This document shows, in pieces, positions 1 through 12,212 of a DNA stretch of 64,000 nucleotides. The position numbers and the translations under genes are program-made. Positions within the stretch are counted from its first letter, which is position 1; each line of letters starts with the position of its first letter. The notes under the pieces are model-generated. The model was not told the origin of the DNA, searched no databases, and saw nothing but the letters and a program-made list of their open reading frames with translations. The stretch is from Escarpia spicata (Eukaryota > Annelida > Polychaeta > Sabellida > Siboglinidae): positions 9,398,341 through 9,462,340 of the forward strand of contig OZ023212.1 in assembly GCA_963995525.1 (NCBI GenBank), given 5' to 3'.

Positions 1-890
1 ATAGCGCAAGACAGGCAAATTTGGAAACGACATGCTGAGGCCTTTGCTCAACCACGGGACACTATTGCTGCACAATGATGAGTGATGATGATGATAAATT
101 GTGTTTTTGCCACAATTACCGCTGGCCACATATTTTCAGCGGAATATGGCACGCGGATATACTTGTTAATCTTTTGCGCTGTTTTATCTTAAAATTGCAT
201 AGTTCGTGAACAAGGCTATATGGATTTGAGGAAAGTGATATATATTGTCTGATATTGTATGGATTATGGTGAATCACCGAACAATTTTATTTTATGTAAA
301 ATATGGCCGATCTCAAAATGCTACGTTTAATTCGAGTATGTTTTCCAAAATATTAATCTTTGTACTGAAATGTGCTTTACTATTATTTAGATTTTCAAAC
401 ACTTTCACATAATAGTACACTCTCAAATACTAGCTTTATATTATGTTTATTTGCTAAACATGATAACTAATAAAGTAATTTACCACGGACATTTGAGTAT
501 AATTAATTTAACTGTCGAAACCTTTCATAAAACAACGGCGTCGAAACGACCAATATTCGCCCGTACTTGTCGCGTCGACGACGATGCAATTTCAGCGAAT
601 GTGTTTTCAAAATGCCGCCAGTGCGACAGAATTGTCCCGCCGAAGCCACCAACTTTTGCCGCCTAGCCAAATCGGTAAGGCAGCCGAAACTTCCTAAGTG
701 CAAAAAAGAAAAACGAGCGGCGCTGCAATCGTTTTTCGTTTTCCGTTCTGATACAGTAAAAACGAAAAACGGTTTGTTTTATCGTTATTTTGTTTTGCTA
801 ACATGTATTAGAAATACCGCGAATAGTAGATTGTATTCATGTTTCGTTTTCTGTGCTTTAAATATGAAAACGAAAAATTAATATTGTTTG
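1..890. other. No gene recognised
   Basis: AT-rich. Short overlapping frames at 450-880 show no homology, splice support or start context. GAAAAACGAAAAACG-like runs near 700-880 look like low-complexity decay. Confidence 0.5.
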
Positions 891-1180
891 TTATTCCTTT
901 TTCGTTCGCAAATTCCAAATAAAAAGCAAAAGACAGGACCGCCACTTTCTTGAATCTATTCCTTGTTTGTTCAGATTTCGTTTGATTATGTCTTTATATA
1001 TTAGATCAGTGTAGCCTCTGTTCCTAGTTCTGTCTGGTAGCTGTGAAGATAGAATTGGTTTTGGAAGTATATAGACGTCCGTGCCTGTCATGTGGCCTGT
1101 CCATCTGAGGTCAGTTTGTATGAGTAGTTGTCCCATGCTCGGGATGTTTGCTATTTTGAATATTTCTTTGTTTGTAAATA
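891..1180 (-). pseudogene. Non-LTR retrotransposon ORF2 C-terminal scrap
   Basis: The minus-strand frame reads IANIPSMGQLLIQTDLRW, then TGHMTGTD and a YKDIIKRNLNKQGIDSRKW segment. This is the usual post-RT tail of many LINE ORF2 proteins (xLRWxGHVxRM followed by RYKDxLKxxLxxxxI). There is no RT domain here; it is a short, 5'-truncated relic. Confidence 0.6.
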
Positions 1181-2805
1181 CGAATACAGTGACTTTTATT
1201 AATGCAATTTGTACTATTCAATTACTTTGTTGCAGTCAAAGAAAGACATGTTTAATTGTGACGTCTGAGGTAACAGATATATCTGAGAAAAGTTATAATT
1301 TAACAGAAAATGGAAACACTAGTAGTGATATTGTAATTGTATTATTCAAGAACAAGCCGGCACCTTCGAAAATCGCATGCACTTGTAATTGAACTTAACT
1401 GGGACATTGTAACATACGAATTTCTCAAAGGTATTATTTGACATTTATTTCATATTCCCAGTGTTTGAATTTATACAATACAAAATAGAAATCGTGGAGT
1501 TGTAACGGCTAAGTACACTATAAGTTAAAGTTACGGGCTATACGATAAGAACTTCTCGACGACGTCCACTATATGGTACTGTGTTTCTGTGGCTTGCCGT
1601 GCCCTCAGCACAACCATTCCACTTGTTGTACATTTTCACGCTAGTAAATAGCTGCTTTACGTTGTTACCGATGTAGAAATATGCTTTCACGTTGTTACCT
1701 TAGATAACTGCCATCATTTTGTCATGTTTGTAGATAGTTGCCTTCATGGTGCTTTCTATCATTTCGTCCGTTTCTGCCGTCCCCCAAGCCATCGGACACG
1801 CACTCGCCGCTCCAGGTCACGAAGCTATGGTAGGTTAACGGCCGTCAGTTCGTAAGTAAATACATCTCTCACGTACGTACGCATTTCGGGAAGGATTTCA
1901 CAGTAATTACGTCACAAAACTGATCCGGTTGAATGGATTTGCTTTCGATAAGCAGGCGTATATTTATGATCTTGATCGAGAATATGAATACTCCCTGACT
2001 GCCTTTACCATCCAATCGGGGCAGTGTTTATATTCAGTGTTTATACTGATTAGATTATCAGAAATAATGACAGCCCGCAAATTCGCAACTCCCAATAAGT
2101 ACATTAGTTCGATACCATGTTGTATTAATATACACAACAAGATAGGTTACTCATTCTAATTGTTCCAGACTTGTTGACGATACTCTAGCCAGTATTGTCG
2201 AGTAATTACTGAATGCTGTACGCCCGTAATTTGGCAGACATTCAACCACGCAATGGGAATACATATATGAGTTTGAATTTAATCCAACTTTATTTTGGTT
2301 CTAAACTAGCCAGGTTCGTATTCGTATTGGTATTCAGTATTTTAGTTTCTATGCGTGCAGTAGATGTTTGGTTTCGCTCTGCGTCCGTACACGTGGGCTG
2401 TTTCATGCTGCGCACGGATGATAGACCTGCTAAATCGAATTCAGTTCAATTAAACGCGTTTACTCAAACAAATCAAGCAACTTTGAAGTATCGGTAAATG
2501 TGTAAAGCACATTAGGGAAAGGTTTAAAGGAGAAGCAATAAAATAAAATACTTATAAAGTCAGATCACTCCTTTGTCGACAATATCTAGCTGCTTTTACA
2601 TGATATTAATGTCTTAAGAGATACGGACAGGACCATCATTATCTGTTTTTATATATCAGTGTTGAACATTTAATCTGCTTTCAATAACTTTAAAAGATCT
2701 AGCTGTTTGTTGCAGTGTGTTTTAAAACGGTGTAGACTATTGCTAAAACTGATATTTAACGAGATAATGACATTACTTTCTAGTGTAGATTCATGTTTTC
2801 GGGAA

Positions 2806-2807
<2 letters not shown>
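1181..2807. other. No gene recognised
   Basis: AT-rich noncoding sequence. A TTGTTGCAG..GAGGTAACA pair around 1234-1272 could bracket a mini-exon but has no other support. Confidence 0.45.
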
Positions 2808-2876
<69 letters not shown>

Positions 2877-2890
2877 TTATATACATATAT
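2808..2890. repeat. (TA)n microsatellite
   Basis: A run of alternating T and A, interrupted by CATA and ATTATTAT, in otherwise AT-rich noncoding DNA. Confidence 0.95.
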
Positions 2891-3239
2891 GTATGCGCCC
2901 CTGCCACATACACCTTTCTGTGCAAAGCAACGATACAAGACCAATGTTGATTGAAACAGGCCAACTTAATGACATTTATTCACTAACACATATTAAACAA
3001 CACCATATATACATAAAACCACACCATATATACATACATCAACACACAGCAAGCATGCCGGCCCCAACAGCATTGTTAAGCAATACGTACAATTTCTAAG
3101 TATATAACTTCCGAGACATCTGCCTACTAACATGACTAACTACATGACTGCACTATAGTTACCACTACCACCGGAACGGTGGGGGTCACTCCGCCACCAT
3201 GCAGGTTACCCAACATCCAATGTAACCGACCCCCTTTAT

Positions 3240-3423
3240 TATATACATATATATATGTGTATATAAATGTATATATATATATATGTGTGTGTGTGTGCGT
3301 GTGCGTGTGCGTGTGCGTGTGTATTTGTGTGTATTTGTACAGCAGAATAATCACCAAGATGATTATGGCCGCCAAAAGGATGATGATGATAATATCATCA
3401 TCATCATAATCCTTTTTGCAGCC

Positions 3424-3467
<44 letters not shown>

Positions 3468-3470
3468 ATA
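3240..3470. repeat. Compound TA / TG / CG microsatellites
   Basis: (TA)n, then (TG)n and (GTGTGC)n to about 3340, a (GAT)/(ATC) stretch near 3378-3410, then (TG)n at 3433-3464. These lie just upstream of the MS4A-like exon, within its intron if that gene is real. Open frames across this tract on both strands are repeat artefacts. Confidence 0.9.
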
Positions 3471-3557
3471 AATGTATGTATATTCAACATTCATTATTAT
3501 TGCTGTTGTTATAATAATAATAGTTATTATTATTGTTACGTGCTGCGTCTGTTTAAG

Positions 3558-3668
3558 GCTGTGGTATTCGTCCTCGCCGTGGTGTTCCTGATCGAGTCGA
3601 TCGTTTCCGTCTGGTCGGCCATCATCTGTTGTCGAGCCGTATGCTGTGGACGCAGGATAAATCAAAGG
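3558..3668 (+). CDS. Exon of a tetraspan MS4A-like gene (fourth transmembrane segment)
   Basis: A 111-bp open exon after CTGTTTAAG and before GTAGGT, phase 0 at both ends. It encodes a hydrophobic helix (AVVFVLAVVFLIESIVSVW) followed by SAIICCRAVCCGRR, that is, a helix with an internal Glu, then paired cysteines and basic residues. This is the layout of the last helix in MS4A-type four-span proteins, where the cysteines are plausible palmitoylation sites. The next exon at 5558 joins in phase 0. Exons for the first three helices were not found in 1-3540 and may lie upstream of the window. The family assignment rests on recall of the motif. Confidence 0.5.
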
Positions 3669-4364
3669 GTAGGTCGAAAAATAACATTCAGCCATCATAG
3701 TCATCCTTGCGAAGCAGCAGTTGTATTACTGTCGAACAACGCTTTAAGTTCACCTCGGAAATGCAGCCACCTTGCAATTAGGTCGCCGTAGGACAATCCC
3801 AAATAATTCTTGCAACGGTAAAGTATTGCAATTTGCAAATTATTCCCGCTAATACGGACACCTCGCCAATCAAGTCACAGTTGTCCAGTTCGAGGGTGAC
3901 CTTAATAGCAAGTTTCCACCTCTACATACAGTTGACCAGCGCACCGAATGTATGTGCCGTGGATCACGTGTGCCTCGTCCAAATTGTTTTTTCGACTAAT
4001 TATTCCATGAACTAGTTCAGCTTCACATTCAAAATAATACAAGGAGAGGCCTGTCATTATGCATAACCCGTCCGACCAGCGATGACGGGTAATAATGACA
4101 GGTAAAAACCGTGCCGTGCCGTGCCGGTAGGCAGGTCGGAAAACTGAAATTCGTAAAGGACTTATATATTAACAAAATTAACGTTGTGTTGACATTATGA
4201 GAGCATTTGTGCCGGATGAACCCAACACGGTGAAGCAGGTAATGGGTGATGTCCATTTAATGTGTTTCTTCGACATGTTAGGGCAAAATATCCTCTTTCA
4301 GCTCTATGTTCAGAGGATTTGGTAATGTACACCTTAAACAGGTATGTGCTGCACAGTTTTAATC

Positions 4365-4610
4365 CGTATACCTGCCAAGTATCCTGGAAAATCCGGGATT
4401 CTCCCAGATTTTGGGTGTCTCCTGGTCTCCAGGAATACAGGCAAATTTCCAGAATTTTCGCTGACAATTTTCAACATTACCCCCCTCCCCATCTTTCGAT
4501 GTCATGAGTCGAGCGTAGAAGGCAGAGAAGCTGAAGAGCTAAAGATACGACTGTGCAGCTGCACAAAATACGGCGGCGAAAAAAATCAATAGCACCCTCC
4601 CCCGCCGTTT
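4365..4610 (-). repeat. Copy of a degenerate repeat family with a GGGAG-rich palindromic end
   Basis: It starts CTGCCAAGTATCCTGGAAAA and runs through a CTCCTGGTCTCCAGG core to an inverted form of the AGGGG..CTGTTGGAGATT motif. The reverse complement matches the end of the 15085-15430 copy. The 3' part (AATACGGCGGCGAAAAAAAT) recurs at 40104-40123. Confidence 0.55.
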
Positions 4611-5557
4611 TCTAATATCATCAAGACCAGAGACAACGTGACGACAGGTTGCGACGCGGGAAGCGTGCTGAACTGCTCTTGAACATCTTCCTGCTTTCAG
4701 CAAAACATTTGGCAGGTGTAAAGAGGTATAAATCCCTGTGTAAATAACATTTGTACCGATACAAGTCGCACCATTACAATAGTTCACTCCGTACAAGTTG
4801 TACTAGTTCAAATTGTACCTGGTTCAAAATGCCTGTGTAAATAGAATTTGTATATGCATAGCGTACGATCTCCGAAAGCTTGCGATGAGAGTGCGCTATT
4901 TCTGGATGGTCGTGAACGATGATAATGAACTATGGTTGCCAACAATTATACGTCAGCAAACCTGACCGTCACTTGGGCCGATTGACATTTACAGCCCTAC
5001 AAAAGTTTCGTTATGCCAGTTCCGACACGTCAATGGTACTGACGAACAGCCCGTCAACGTCCGTAACTGCTGCGGTTGATCTCGCGACAGAACGCGCTGA
5101 TCCATATCGCGACAGAACGCGCTGATGCAATGATTACGCCATAATTATGTATTTCATACCGGCTGTCGAACATAAGCCTGTCGTTGTACATGTATGAATT
5201 CGAAGTTGTCAAGGTAAAGGGTTTAGTAATGTAGACGAAAGGCAATATTGAAACAGTCGTAGTTTTGTTCCCAGTATTGACGTTGTGAGTTTTCTATATA
5301 TAAAACTACGGTAACGTTTGGACAGTAGTGTGCTATTTTCGCCCAAGTGCCGATGTCCAGTTGTGTTTTCCTACGTCCATTTGCTTTGTTAGTCTATTTA
5401 CCTCTGTTCTCCAAATTGGTTGCAATCTTCTTATGCAAGAGGAAAAGACGTTTGTCTTCTACAGAAGAAGCCACATATACAACTGGCGTTGTTTAGTGAG
5501 ATATCCACAGGTGTGTCATTGGATGCTCTGTGTTTATGGACAGACGTTCGGTTTCAG

Positions 5558-5705
5558 GTAGACGTCGGTTTTCATGTTCAAAGTGGCCAGGTCATGGTGC
5601 CTCCAGCACAGATGGCGTTCCGGACTGACTATGGCATGTCTCCAGCACCATATCCTTTGCAAGGAGACCTACCTGGATACTCCGGGAATCCAGTGTCCTA
5701 TGAAG
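5558..5705 (+). CDS. Following exon of the MS4A-like gene: proline/tyrosine-rich C-terminal tail
   Basis: A 148-bp open exon after GGTTTCAG and before GTAATT, entering in phase 0 as the 3668 donor requires and leaving in phase 1. The 49 codons read VDVGFHVQSGQVMVPPAQ and then a Pro/Gly/Tyr-rich stretch ending NPVSYE, a typical cytoplasmic tail of such tetraspans. The final exon, which must begin in phase 1, was not identified downstream. The frame also stays open into the intron as far as 5731. Confidence 0.5.
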
Positions 5706-7329
5706 GTAATTGTATGGTAATGGTATGGTAATGGTCTGCGTTACTTTACACCTCCCCAACGACCACCTCACGGGAGACAGATATTATCACATTACACTGT
5801 TTTGAACTTAAATCGCTCCTGCTAAACCAATTAATTTTACATGTTGCCGATTAATTTTCCGATCAATCAAACTTGCCGCCAAAGTGGCGTCCATTGGGAG
5901 TGGCTCACCACTCAATTTGTCCAAAGAAAATAATAAATAACTGTAATTAAACACCTTCGTGCTTTTTTTTTATAAATACGCAACCACTTTCCCCAACTTG
6001 CGCATATTGATACATGCAAACGTATCGGATGCTTATTGTTAGAAACAATGAAGGTGTGTTTTAATGAACGAAAAACATTCAGCTGACATAATTATGCCTT
6101 CCTTTTTCGGAATGTTCAGTTTAATAAGCATTACATCTGCACGTGCCATTTACGAGATGTTCCAGATGCGTAAACTGACTAGTCGTTTTACTTCAACCAG
6201 ATCCTCCGCCGAAATACTAAATGGCAACATGATGGTGGCGTCAGAAGCAGTTCCACAACACCTCGTCTGCGGAGAACTGGAACACAGCAAACATTCAGCT
6301 ATATGTAGCTTTGTTACACGAATCAAGTTGCTAAACCAAAGCGAACTGTTGTGTTCCACACAACAAATTATAATAACTACTCAGAGCACAAAACAATATA
6401 TGTATATTATACAACGTGTGTATGTGTGTTTGTGTGTTTTGCTATCCAACGAAGGCAGGCTATATGCCACGAGAAGGGAATCAACTACCACCCCTGGTTT
6501 GCGAGGAAGTGCTCTCTTGACAAGTTACATTGCATACAATTATTAGTTAGATTGGGTTGTATCTATAAACGAATTAATTGTATTACTAAAAGTGGTTCCC
6601 GCGTTGCGACGTTTTAATGCTTTAAAGGGAGTCTCCTGAACATACACATTCACTGTTGCATGGTATATTTTTTGAACATGCAAATATATAATGGCCGAAT
6701 AAAATGTATTTTATGCATTCATTCATTCATTCATTCATATCAAAACTAAACTTCCGATCATCCACAAATTGGAAGGCAACAACAAGGTGTCCTACAATGC
6801 TGCGTGCCTTGTGTTTAACGAAATTGACGAAGCTCCGAACAATTATAGATAACCCTATAACGTAACAATTGGGAAATTTTGCAACCTCATTAGAACTCAA
6901 GTCGGCCAAACCCTTAACCATGCTGACATTTCAAATTAGACAAAACCGCCCTAAAAAGCGCCGTGATGCCGATAAGCGATGGCGCCATCTAGCAGATAGT
7001 TTTGAACACACTAGAAACAACGATTGAACGTACGGATTTCAAATATTTCAAATAGATGGGGAAAGGGGAACTTTACAACAAATGGCTGAGGTCTATGGGG
7101 TGAACGATTTTGCAGGTGGTTGTGATTAGTTGTTGAGAATTCAATAGAATCGGGACGCAAAGGGTTGGGACGAAATTGAACCACTGAGGACGATAAGCAC
7201 TCTGGTAATGACCATCCTCAGTGCCAGCATCGAAAGGTCGATCTGCTTAACGATAATGTTCTGAAAGAGGCTGCCTTGTTGAATGAGACCGTGTTTGACA
7301 TTCTAACCACAGCATATATACAAACAGGA
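5706..7329. other. No gene recognised; presumed 3' intron or flank of the MS4A-like gene
   Basis: A 160-codon open frame at 6064-6546 starts with ATG but crosses a TATG/TGTG repeat and resembles no family known to me. (CATT)n lies at 6715-6738. Confidence 0.4.
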
Positions 7330-7640
7330 AACAACTAAAACTAGATAAATTAGTTCTTTTAACCCTATCAAACAACTACCAATAAAAGACGAAATACAGA
7401 ATAGAAAATGGAGGTGGTTGGGACATACACTGGGGAAACCTGCAACAAACATCACACAATAAGCAATTACATGGAACCCCCCAGGGAAGAGAAGAATACC
7501 TGGCAGAGAGACATGGAAAGCGAAAGAAAGCAGATGGGAAAACCTGGAAATAAATTGAGAAAATGGCATAAAACCAACAATAGTGGAGGACCATGATCAA
7601 CGGCCTATGCTCCCAGCGAACAAACATGCCTAATCAAGGA
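7330..7640 (+). pseudogene. Non-LTR retrotransposon ORF2 3' scrap
   Basis: The decayed reading contains RIENGGGWDIHWGN, GTPQGREEYLAERHGKR, MGKTWK, IEKMA and WRTMINGLCSQR. In intact LINEs this region reads RWRWxGHxLR, WxPxGKRRRGRPxxTWRR, MGxTWxxLxxMAxDRxxW and GLCSxR. It ends in an AAGT-type simple tail near 7640. Frameshifts and stops are present and no RT core remains. Confidence 0.6.
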
Positions 7641-7864
7641 AGTAAGTAATACGTGAATGTTTACCTTGTGACCTGTGACATCATCGTACAGAGATAGTTC
7701 GTAATTCCCCTCGTCTCGATTAACGGATGCCCTGGCCTTTCTGAGTTCATTTCTCTTTTACATAGAAATGAACTATCCGGAAGAATTTCAGCAATCTAGA
7801 ATTGGGAGTTATTATTATAATTATCATTAGTATCCTCATTATATTATAATAATTCATATATCAT

Positions 7865-8186
7865 ACAGTAGTTATATGCAGTGTCCATTCATCGGGACTG
7901 CTCAAAGCGCTTTACACTTTACTCCCTGGCAGACCTGTTCAATCGAACAGCATCTCGACTTCTCTGGGAAGCATCCAGCCACGCTGCAATTAATGCGCGA
8001 AGATTATTCGTACACAAATATTCACCATTGTCTGTAGATAGGTATTCATTCGTACTGCTGAGTGAACTGAAGTAATGTAAAAAAAACGATCATGCCCATG
8101 GTTCGACACCGCCGCAAAGGATTCGAACCCGGGTTATCTCAGTCGAGTGTCCGATGCTCTTAACTCTGCGCTACTGCGCACCACGC
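7865..8186 (-). mobile_element. tRNA-derived SINE, copy 1
   Basis: On the minus strand the head (about 8186-8100) has a box A-like GTAGCGCAGAGT and a perfect box B GGTTCGAATCC. The body contains TTCAGTTCACTCAGCAGTAC and GCATTAATTGCAGCGTGG, and the tail AAAGCGCTTTGAGCAGTCC. The same body occurs at 11275, 33263 and 43700. Polymerase III would transcribe an active copy. Confidence 0.8.
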
Positions 8187-8749
8187 TAGTAAGAAGTGAA
8201 CTGAAGAACTTCGTGAATGTTATACTAAATTATAAGTTTGTGACGGTGCTGGACTGTCATCACCTGAATTTCATTGTTTTCTACAACGCGAACGACAGGA
8301 AGGATTGTTCGGCGACTTCTTCGACGGAACGAGACGAAATGTATCCAATTATTGATTGAAAAACTCTTTGTTGTTATTCATAATAACAATTAAGGTGCTA
8401 CTATGCTTGAATCGCTGTCATTTCTTTTATATAACCATGGTTCAGAAGAGTGAAAGCTTCTGTCGCTGTTATATATTTGGTAGATCACACAACCTCTCAT
8501 TTAATCCATATGGCTTGGCGGTTCGGTGGTCGGTTTACTTTCCTTGGCTTTCCCGCCATCATCAACTGTCAGTCGTTTCAACGTTACGTTCGGTATCCTG
8601 ATTACCTTGAGCATAGCAGTCGGAACCAAGTAGCTTGGGGGCCTTAGTTTCCCCAATATTTTAGGTGGGTTTTGGAGATAGGATTAGCTTCGCCAATATA
8701 TGGAGAGAAGGCGGGATGATTTTGGGGTGCCATTATAGAGGTTTTGTGT

Positions 8750-9060
8750 CAGACATGGAGGGCGGGGCGGGGCGGGGCGAGGCGGGGCGAGGCGGTGCAA
8801 ATAGAAGTTTTTGGAGAGCCTCAATGTGGTTTTGGCGAACCTCAAGGGATGCAATGGGAAGTTTTTGGTGAGCCTTAAGGGGGTACAATGGGAGGTTTTG
8901 GTGAGCCTCATTGAGGTGCAATGGGAGGTTTTTGGTGAACCTCAATGAAGTGCAATGGGAGGTTTTGGCGAGCCTCTAGGAAGTGCAATAAGAGGTTTTT
9001 GGTGAGCCTCAAGGAGGTGCAATGAGAGGTTTTTGGTGAGCCTCAAGGGGGGTGCAACTG
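8750..9060. repeat. GC-rich run and ~35-bp minisatellite
   Basis: (GGGGC/GGCGA)n at 8761-8797 leads into about eight imperfect copies of a unit close to GTGCAATGGGAGGTTTTTGG plus TGAGCCTCAAGGA. Weakly matching sequence in the opposite orientation lies at 10310-10370 and 10720-10940. Confidence 0.85.
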
Positions 9061-11049
9061 AAGTTTTCCGATGAGACTCGGTCCCCCCAATACTCGCCAC
9101 GTTCCGACGCCAATTTTGAGTAAAGACATGACTGGCGGTTCCTTTTTCATATTTCCATTTACCATATTTTGAACAAAAAAATGTGTAACTCACAAATGTG
9201 TTGTATCAATTTTCTTGGCTGTATAAGTCTGAATAAAAGACTGACTATTTGCATAATTAGCACGATAAAAGGATTGGTACACATGCTGTATAATTGTAAT
9301 ACAACAAATGAGCGGCCTCCAGCAAGAATAACCCGACATCGCAATGTTTACCATTACGGGTGGTCGTTAAGTTTGCAAAGACCAAACGTCTTTGGGTGGA
9401 CGGCGGTTTGGTTAGCACGACGTGTAGGTGATGATATGAAACACAGTACCTGAAACGGATGTGTCCACAACTATGCGAACGTATTATGCCAAATGATGTT
9501 GCAAAGAACTTATGACAAGCCGTACCGTCTTGTCTCAACACAATTGTTGCCAGTACTGCCATCTGTCACCCATATTTTTTGATATTCTGCGTTAGGTGGA
9601 ACATTTATGGATACCTGTATTGGACTTAATAGCAAGGGGCAGCATGAAATCTCGGTATGCTAAAAATGTATGATACTGTCCGGTGGTTAACGCTAATTCC
9701 GTGTCAGAATTAAACAGGCATTATTTACACTCATCCATTAGAAAGAACATTTATAGAGTTTTGAAAGTGTTTGACCACTTCATTTTCTATTGAATTTGAC
9801 AGACTATTCTCTATAATGCAATAACATTCACGTAGTAGAAAAAAGACAGAACACAGCCTGACTACGCTTGAGAACAACTTTACTGATTCAGGAACAGCTA
9901 TGTCTTAGTTTGTGAGAAAACGCATTAAAATGTTAAGCTTAACAACACCGGAAACAACAAGATTATGAAAAGTTTAGATTAAAGTGCTTAAGATTTGAAA
10001 ATGGGGATTTAAAAGAACATTGGTAAAATAACAAATATATCAGAAAGGATGGATTACATACACACGCACGCATGCACGCACACTCGCTCGAACGCTCCCA
10101 TGCACAAGTAAACAAACGTTGGACTACTGATAATCCAATGGCTTCTTTCTCCATTTGTTGCTTCGCGTGGTCTGATTGATGTTGCTGAATTAATATTTTA
10201 CGAAAATATGCGTTTGTCATTGTTAACTACCATACTCACAGGCCGGTAGCGTGGTTGATGTATTTGGGAGTGCGTATTTCGACCTACGGTTGCAGTCACC
10301 CGAAAACCTCTAATTGCACTCCCTTCAAATATCTAACTGCACCCCAAAAAACATTCAAATGCACCTGAGGCCTCGAGCGGAACTCTTTTTCCATCGAATT
10401 AAACACCGTTTCCTCACCTAAGGGGTGCATATTTTCTGATCGCTCTTCCAAGCCAACGGACCTGTGCTCACACCCGTACATACACAACAATACAGGGCAC
10501 AAACGATGCGCAGTTACAATAATTCCGCTGATCAATCCAACCTTTTGTAATCAATTCGTAACTTTGTTCACGTCAATTGCAGCATTGGTCGCTACGCGGC
10601 GCCACTTTAATGTAAATGCAATATTTCGAATTCTGTGTTACTGTTCCGATTCTGGGAGAGCGCTTCCTGCAACTCAGGCGAATCCAGATAGAGTAGTCTG
10701 GAGGGGGGGGGGGGGACAAAACACTTCAATGGCACTCCATTTGAGTCTCATCAAAAGTGCAAACCTTGAGGCTAACGAAAAATAGCAATACTTCAGGCTC
10801 CCCAAAACCCCAGTTGCAATCCCCCTGGTCGCTCGCAAAAATACCAACAATTGAGGCACTCCAAAAACCACACCTTGCACCCGCCCTGAGTCTCGCCAAA
10901 ATTTGCCAAAAACTCCAACACTTGAAGGTCTAGGGGAGACTCACCACGATAGCGCGAGCACCTTACAAAGTTCTAGAGGGCACTTGCCATCCAGGCACCC
11001 CTGGATGCACCCGTGCTACTCCTTCTCGAACAAATGCATGTAAGCACCT
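9061..11049. other. No gene recognised
   Basis: Apart from the inverted minisatellite relics, this holds only short unsupported frames and a CACGCACGCATGC simple run near 10060. TTGGTCGCTACGCGGCGCCA plus CTTTAA at 10585-10610 recurs exactly at 34136-34161. Confidence 0.45.
10700..10940 (-). repeat. Poly-G run and diverged inverted copies of the 8.8-kb minisatellite
   Basis: A G run at about 10703-10715 is followed by repeated GCAAACCTTGAGGCT / GAGTCTCGCCAAAA / GCACTCCAAAAACC motifs, reverse complements of the GAGCCTCAAGGAGGTGCAA unit near 9 kb. Divergence is high. Confidence 0.55.
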
Positions 11050-11210
11050 GGGGCCGGTTTCATGAAGCATACTTCAGTTAAGCAGATACTTAGCGTCAAG
11101 TGTTTGCGTAAACTGCTATGTTCGCTTATATTAAACAAATCACGTCATTTACTAAGACAATCATCTTAGCGTTAAGAACATTCTTACCCGCTTCATGAAA
11201 CCGGCCCCTG
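11050..11210. mobile_element. MITE-like foldback element, ~160 bp
   Basis: It opens GGGGCCGGTTTCATGAAGC and closes GCTTCATGAAACCGGCCCC, an exact terminal inverted repeat of 19 bp; inner AGTTAAG / CTTAG sequences pair more loosely. There is no coding capacity. Target duplications are not clear. Confidence 0.75.
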
Positions 11211-11274
11211 ATGTCAGTGTTATGAAAAATATTTTCAACCTAGCCCTAACTGTAAACCTACCCCTAAACTTAAA

Positions 11275-11590
11275 AGGTAAAGATAAAGGTGAGTTCTTAT
11301 ATAGCACAATATTCAGTCGTTAAGACAGCTCACAGCACTTTACACTTTACTCCCTTGCAGACCTTTTCTATTGAACACCATCTCGACGTCTCTGAAAAGC
11401 ATTCAGCCACGCTGCAATTAATGCACCACTGTCTATAGCCAGGTACTCATTCATTCAGCTGAATGAACTGCAGCAACGTAGAGTGAACGAAATTACCCAA
11501 GTTTGACACCGCAGCACAGGTTTCGAACCCGGGTTCTCTCGATTCAGAGTCGGCCGCTCTACACACAGAGCCACCTAACCCTTCTTACAC
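11275..11590 (-). mobile_element. tRNA-derived SINE, copy 2
   Basis: Same family as the copies at 7865 and 33263. Box B is GGTTCGAAACC, the box A region is diverged, the body has GCATTAATTGCAGCGTGG, and the 3' end has a CTATATAAGAACTCACCTTT tail. Confidence 0.78.
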
Positions 11591-12212
11591 ATCAGACCAA
11601 CCTTAAAACTAAAAGGACATATGTACGTGGAGGGGTAGCTTCCTCCCTGACTGTATGAGTCGGTCGGACAGAAACACCAGCGAGGAACACCATCTTGTTA
11701 TCGAGCATAGATTGGGATACGTGATTATGACGTCACGCCGGCTTCAAGAATGGCACCATCGGTGCCGGTCGGTGTAGTGGAAGCATTGCAGTCAGACGTA
11801 GTCTGATATGGTCTGACGTGGCTTGGTCATGGTCGGGTCTGGTCTGGAGTGATCATGTCGGGCGAAAAGTGCCAGTGTATTCCGGCCTTAAGACATTCAT
11901 TACAGTTGAAGGGACCATGCTGATGCCCAATATAGTTCCGCGTGCATGCACTCTCGTATTATTCAATCACATTCAACACACGTGATGCGTCTAGAATTAG
12001 AATAGCGTTCCCCAGTAATATGATATTCAACCTACCGTGATCATTTCAAACAATTTAATCAGCGACAAGAACGTCGTAGGTGTGTGTTTTGACTGATGTT
12101 AAAAACTCTGTTTATCGTTTACTGGGGCTGCTCAATGGATATTCTAATTCAGTCAATCCTGTTGCGTAACCATGTCAATTGCTTCTACAGTCCTGTGCTT
12201 CACACTGAACGC

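Noticed and set aside
1170..1275. A ~35-bp mini-exon between TTGTTGCAG and GTAACA
   Set aside because: The segment is too short and has no partner exon in either direction.
6064..6546. A 160-codon ORF with ATG
   Set aside because: It has no recognised family, crosses a TATG/TGTG repeat and lacks domain or splice support; it was not called as a gene.
8100..8186. A true tRNA gene
   Set aside because: Box A and box B are present, but the sequence continues into the shared SINE body found at three other loci and lacks a complete acceptor stem.
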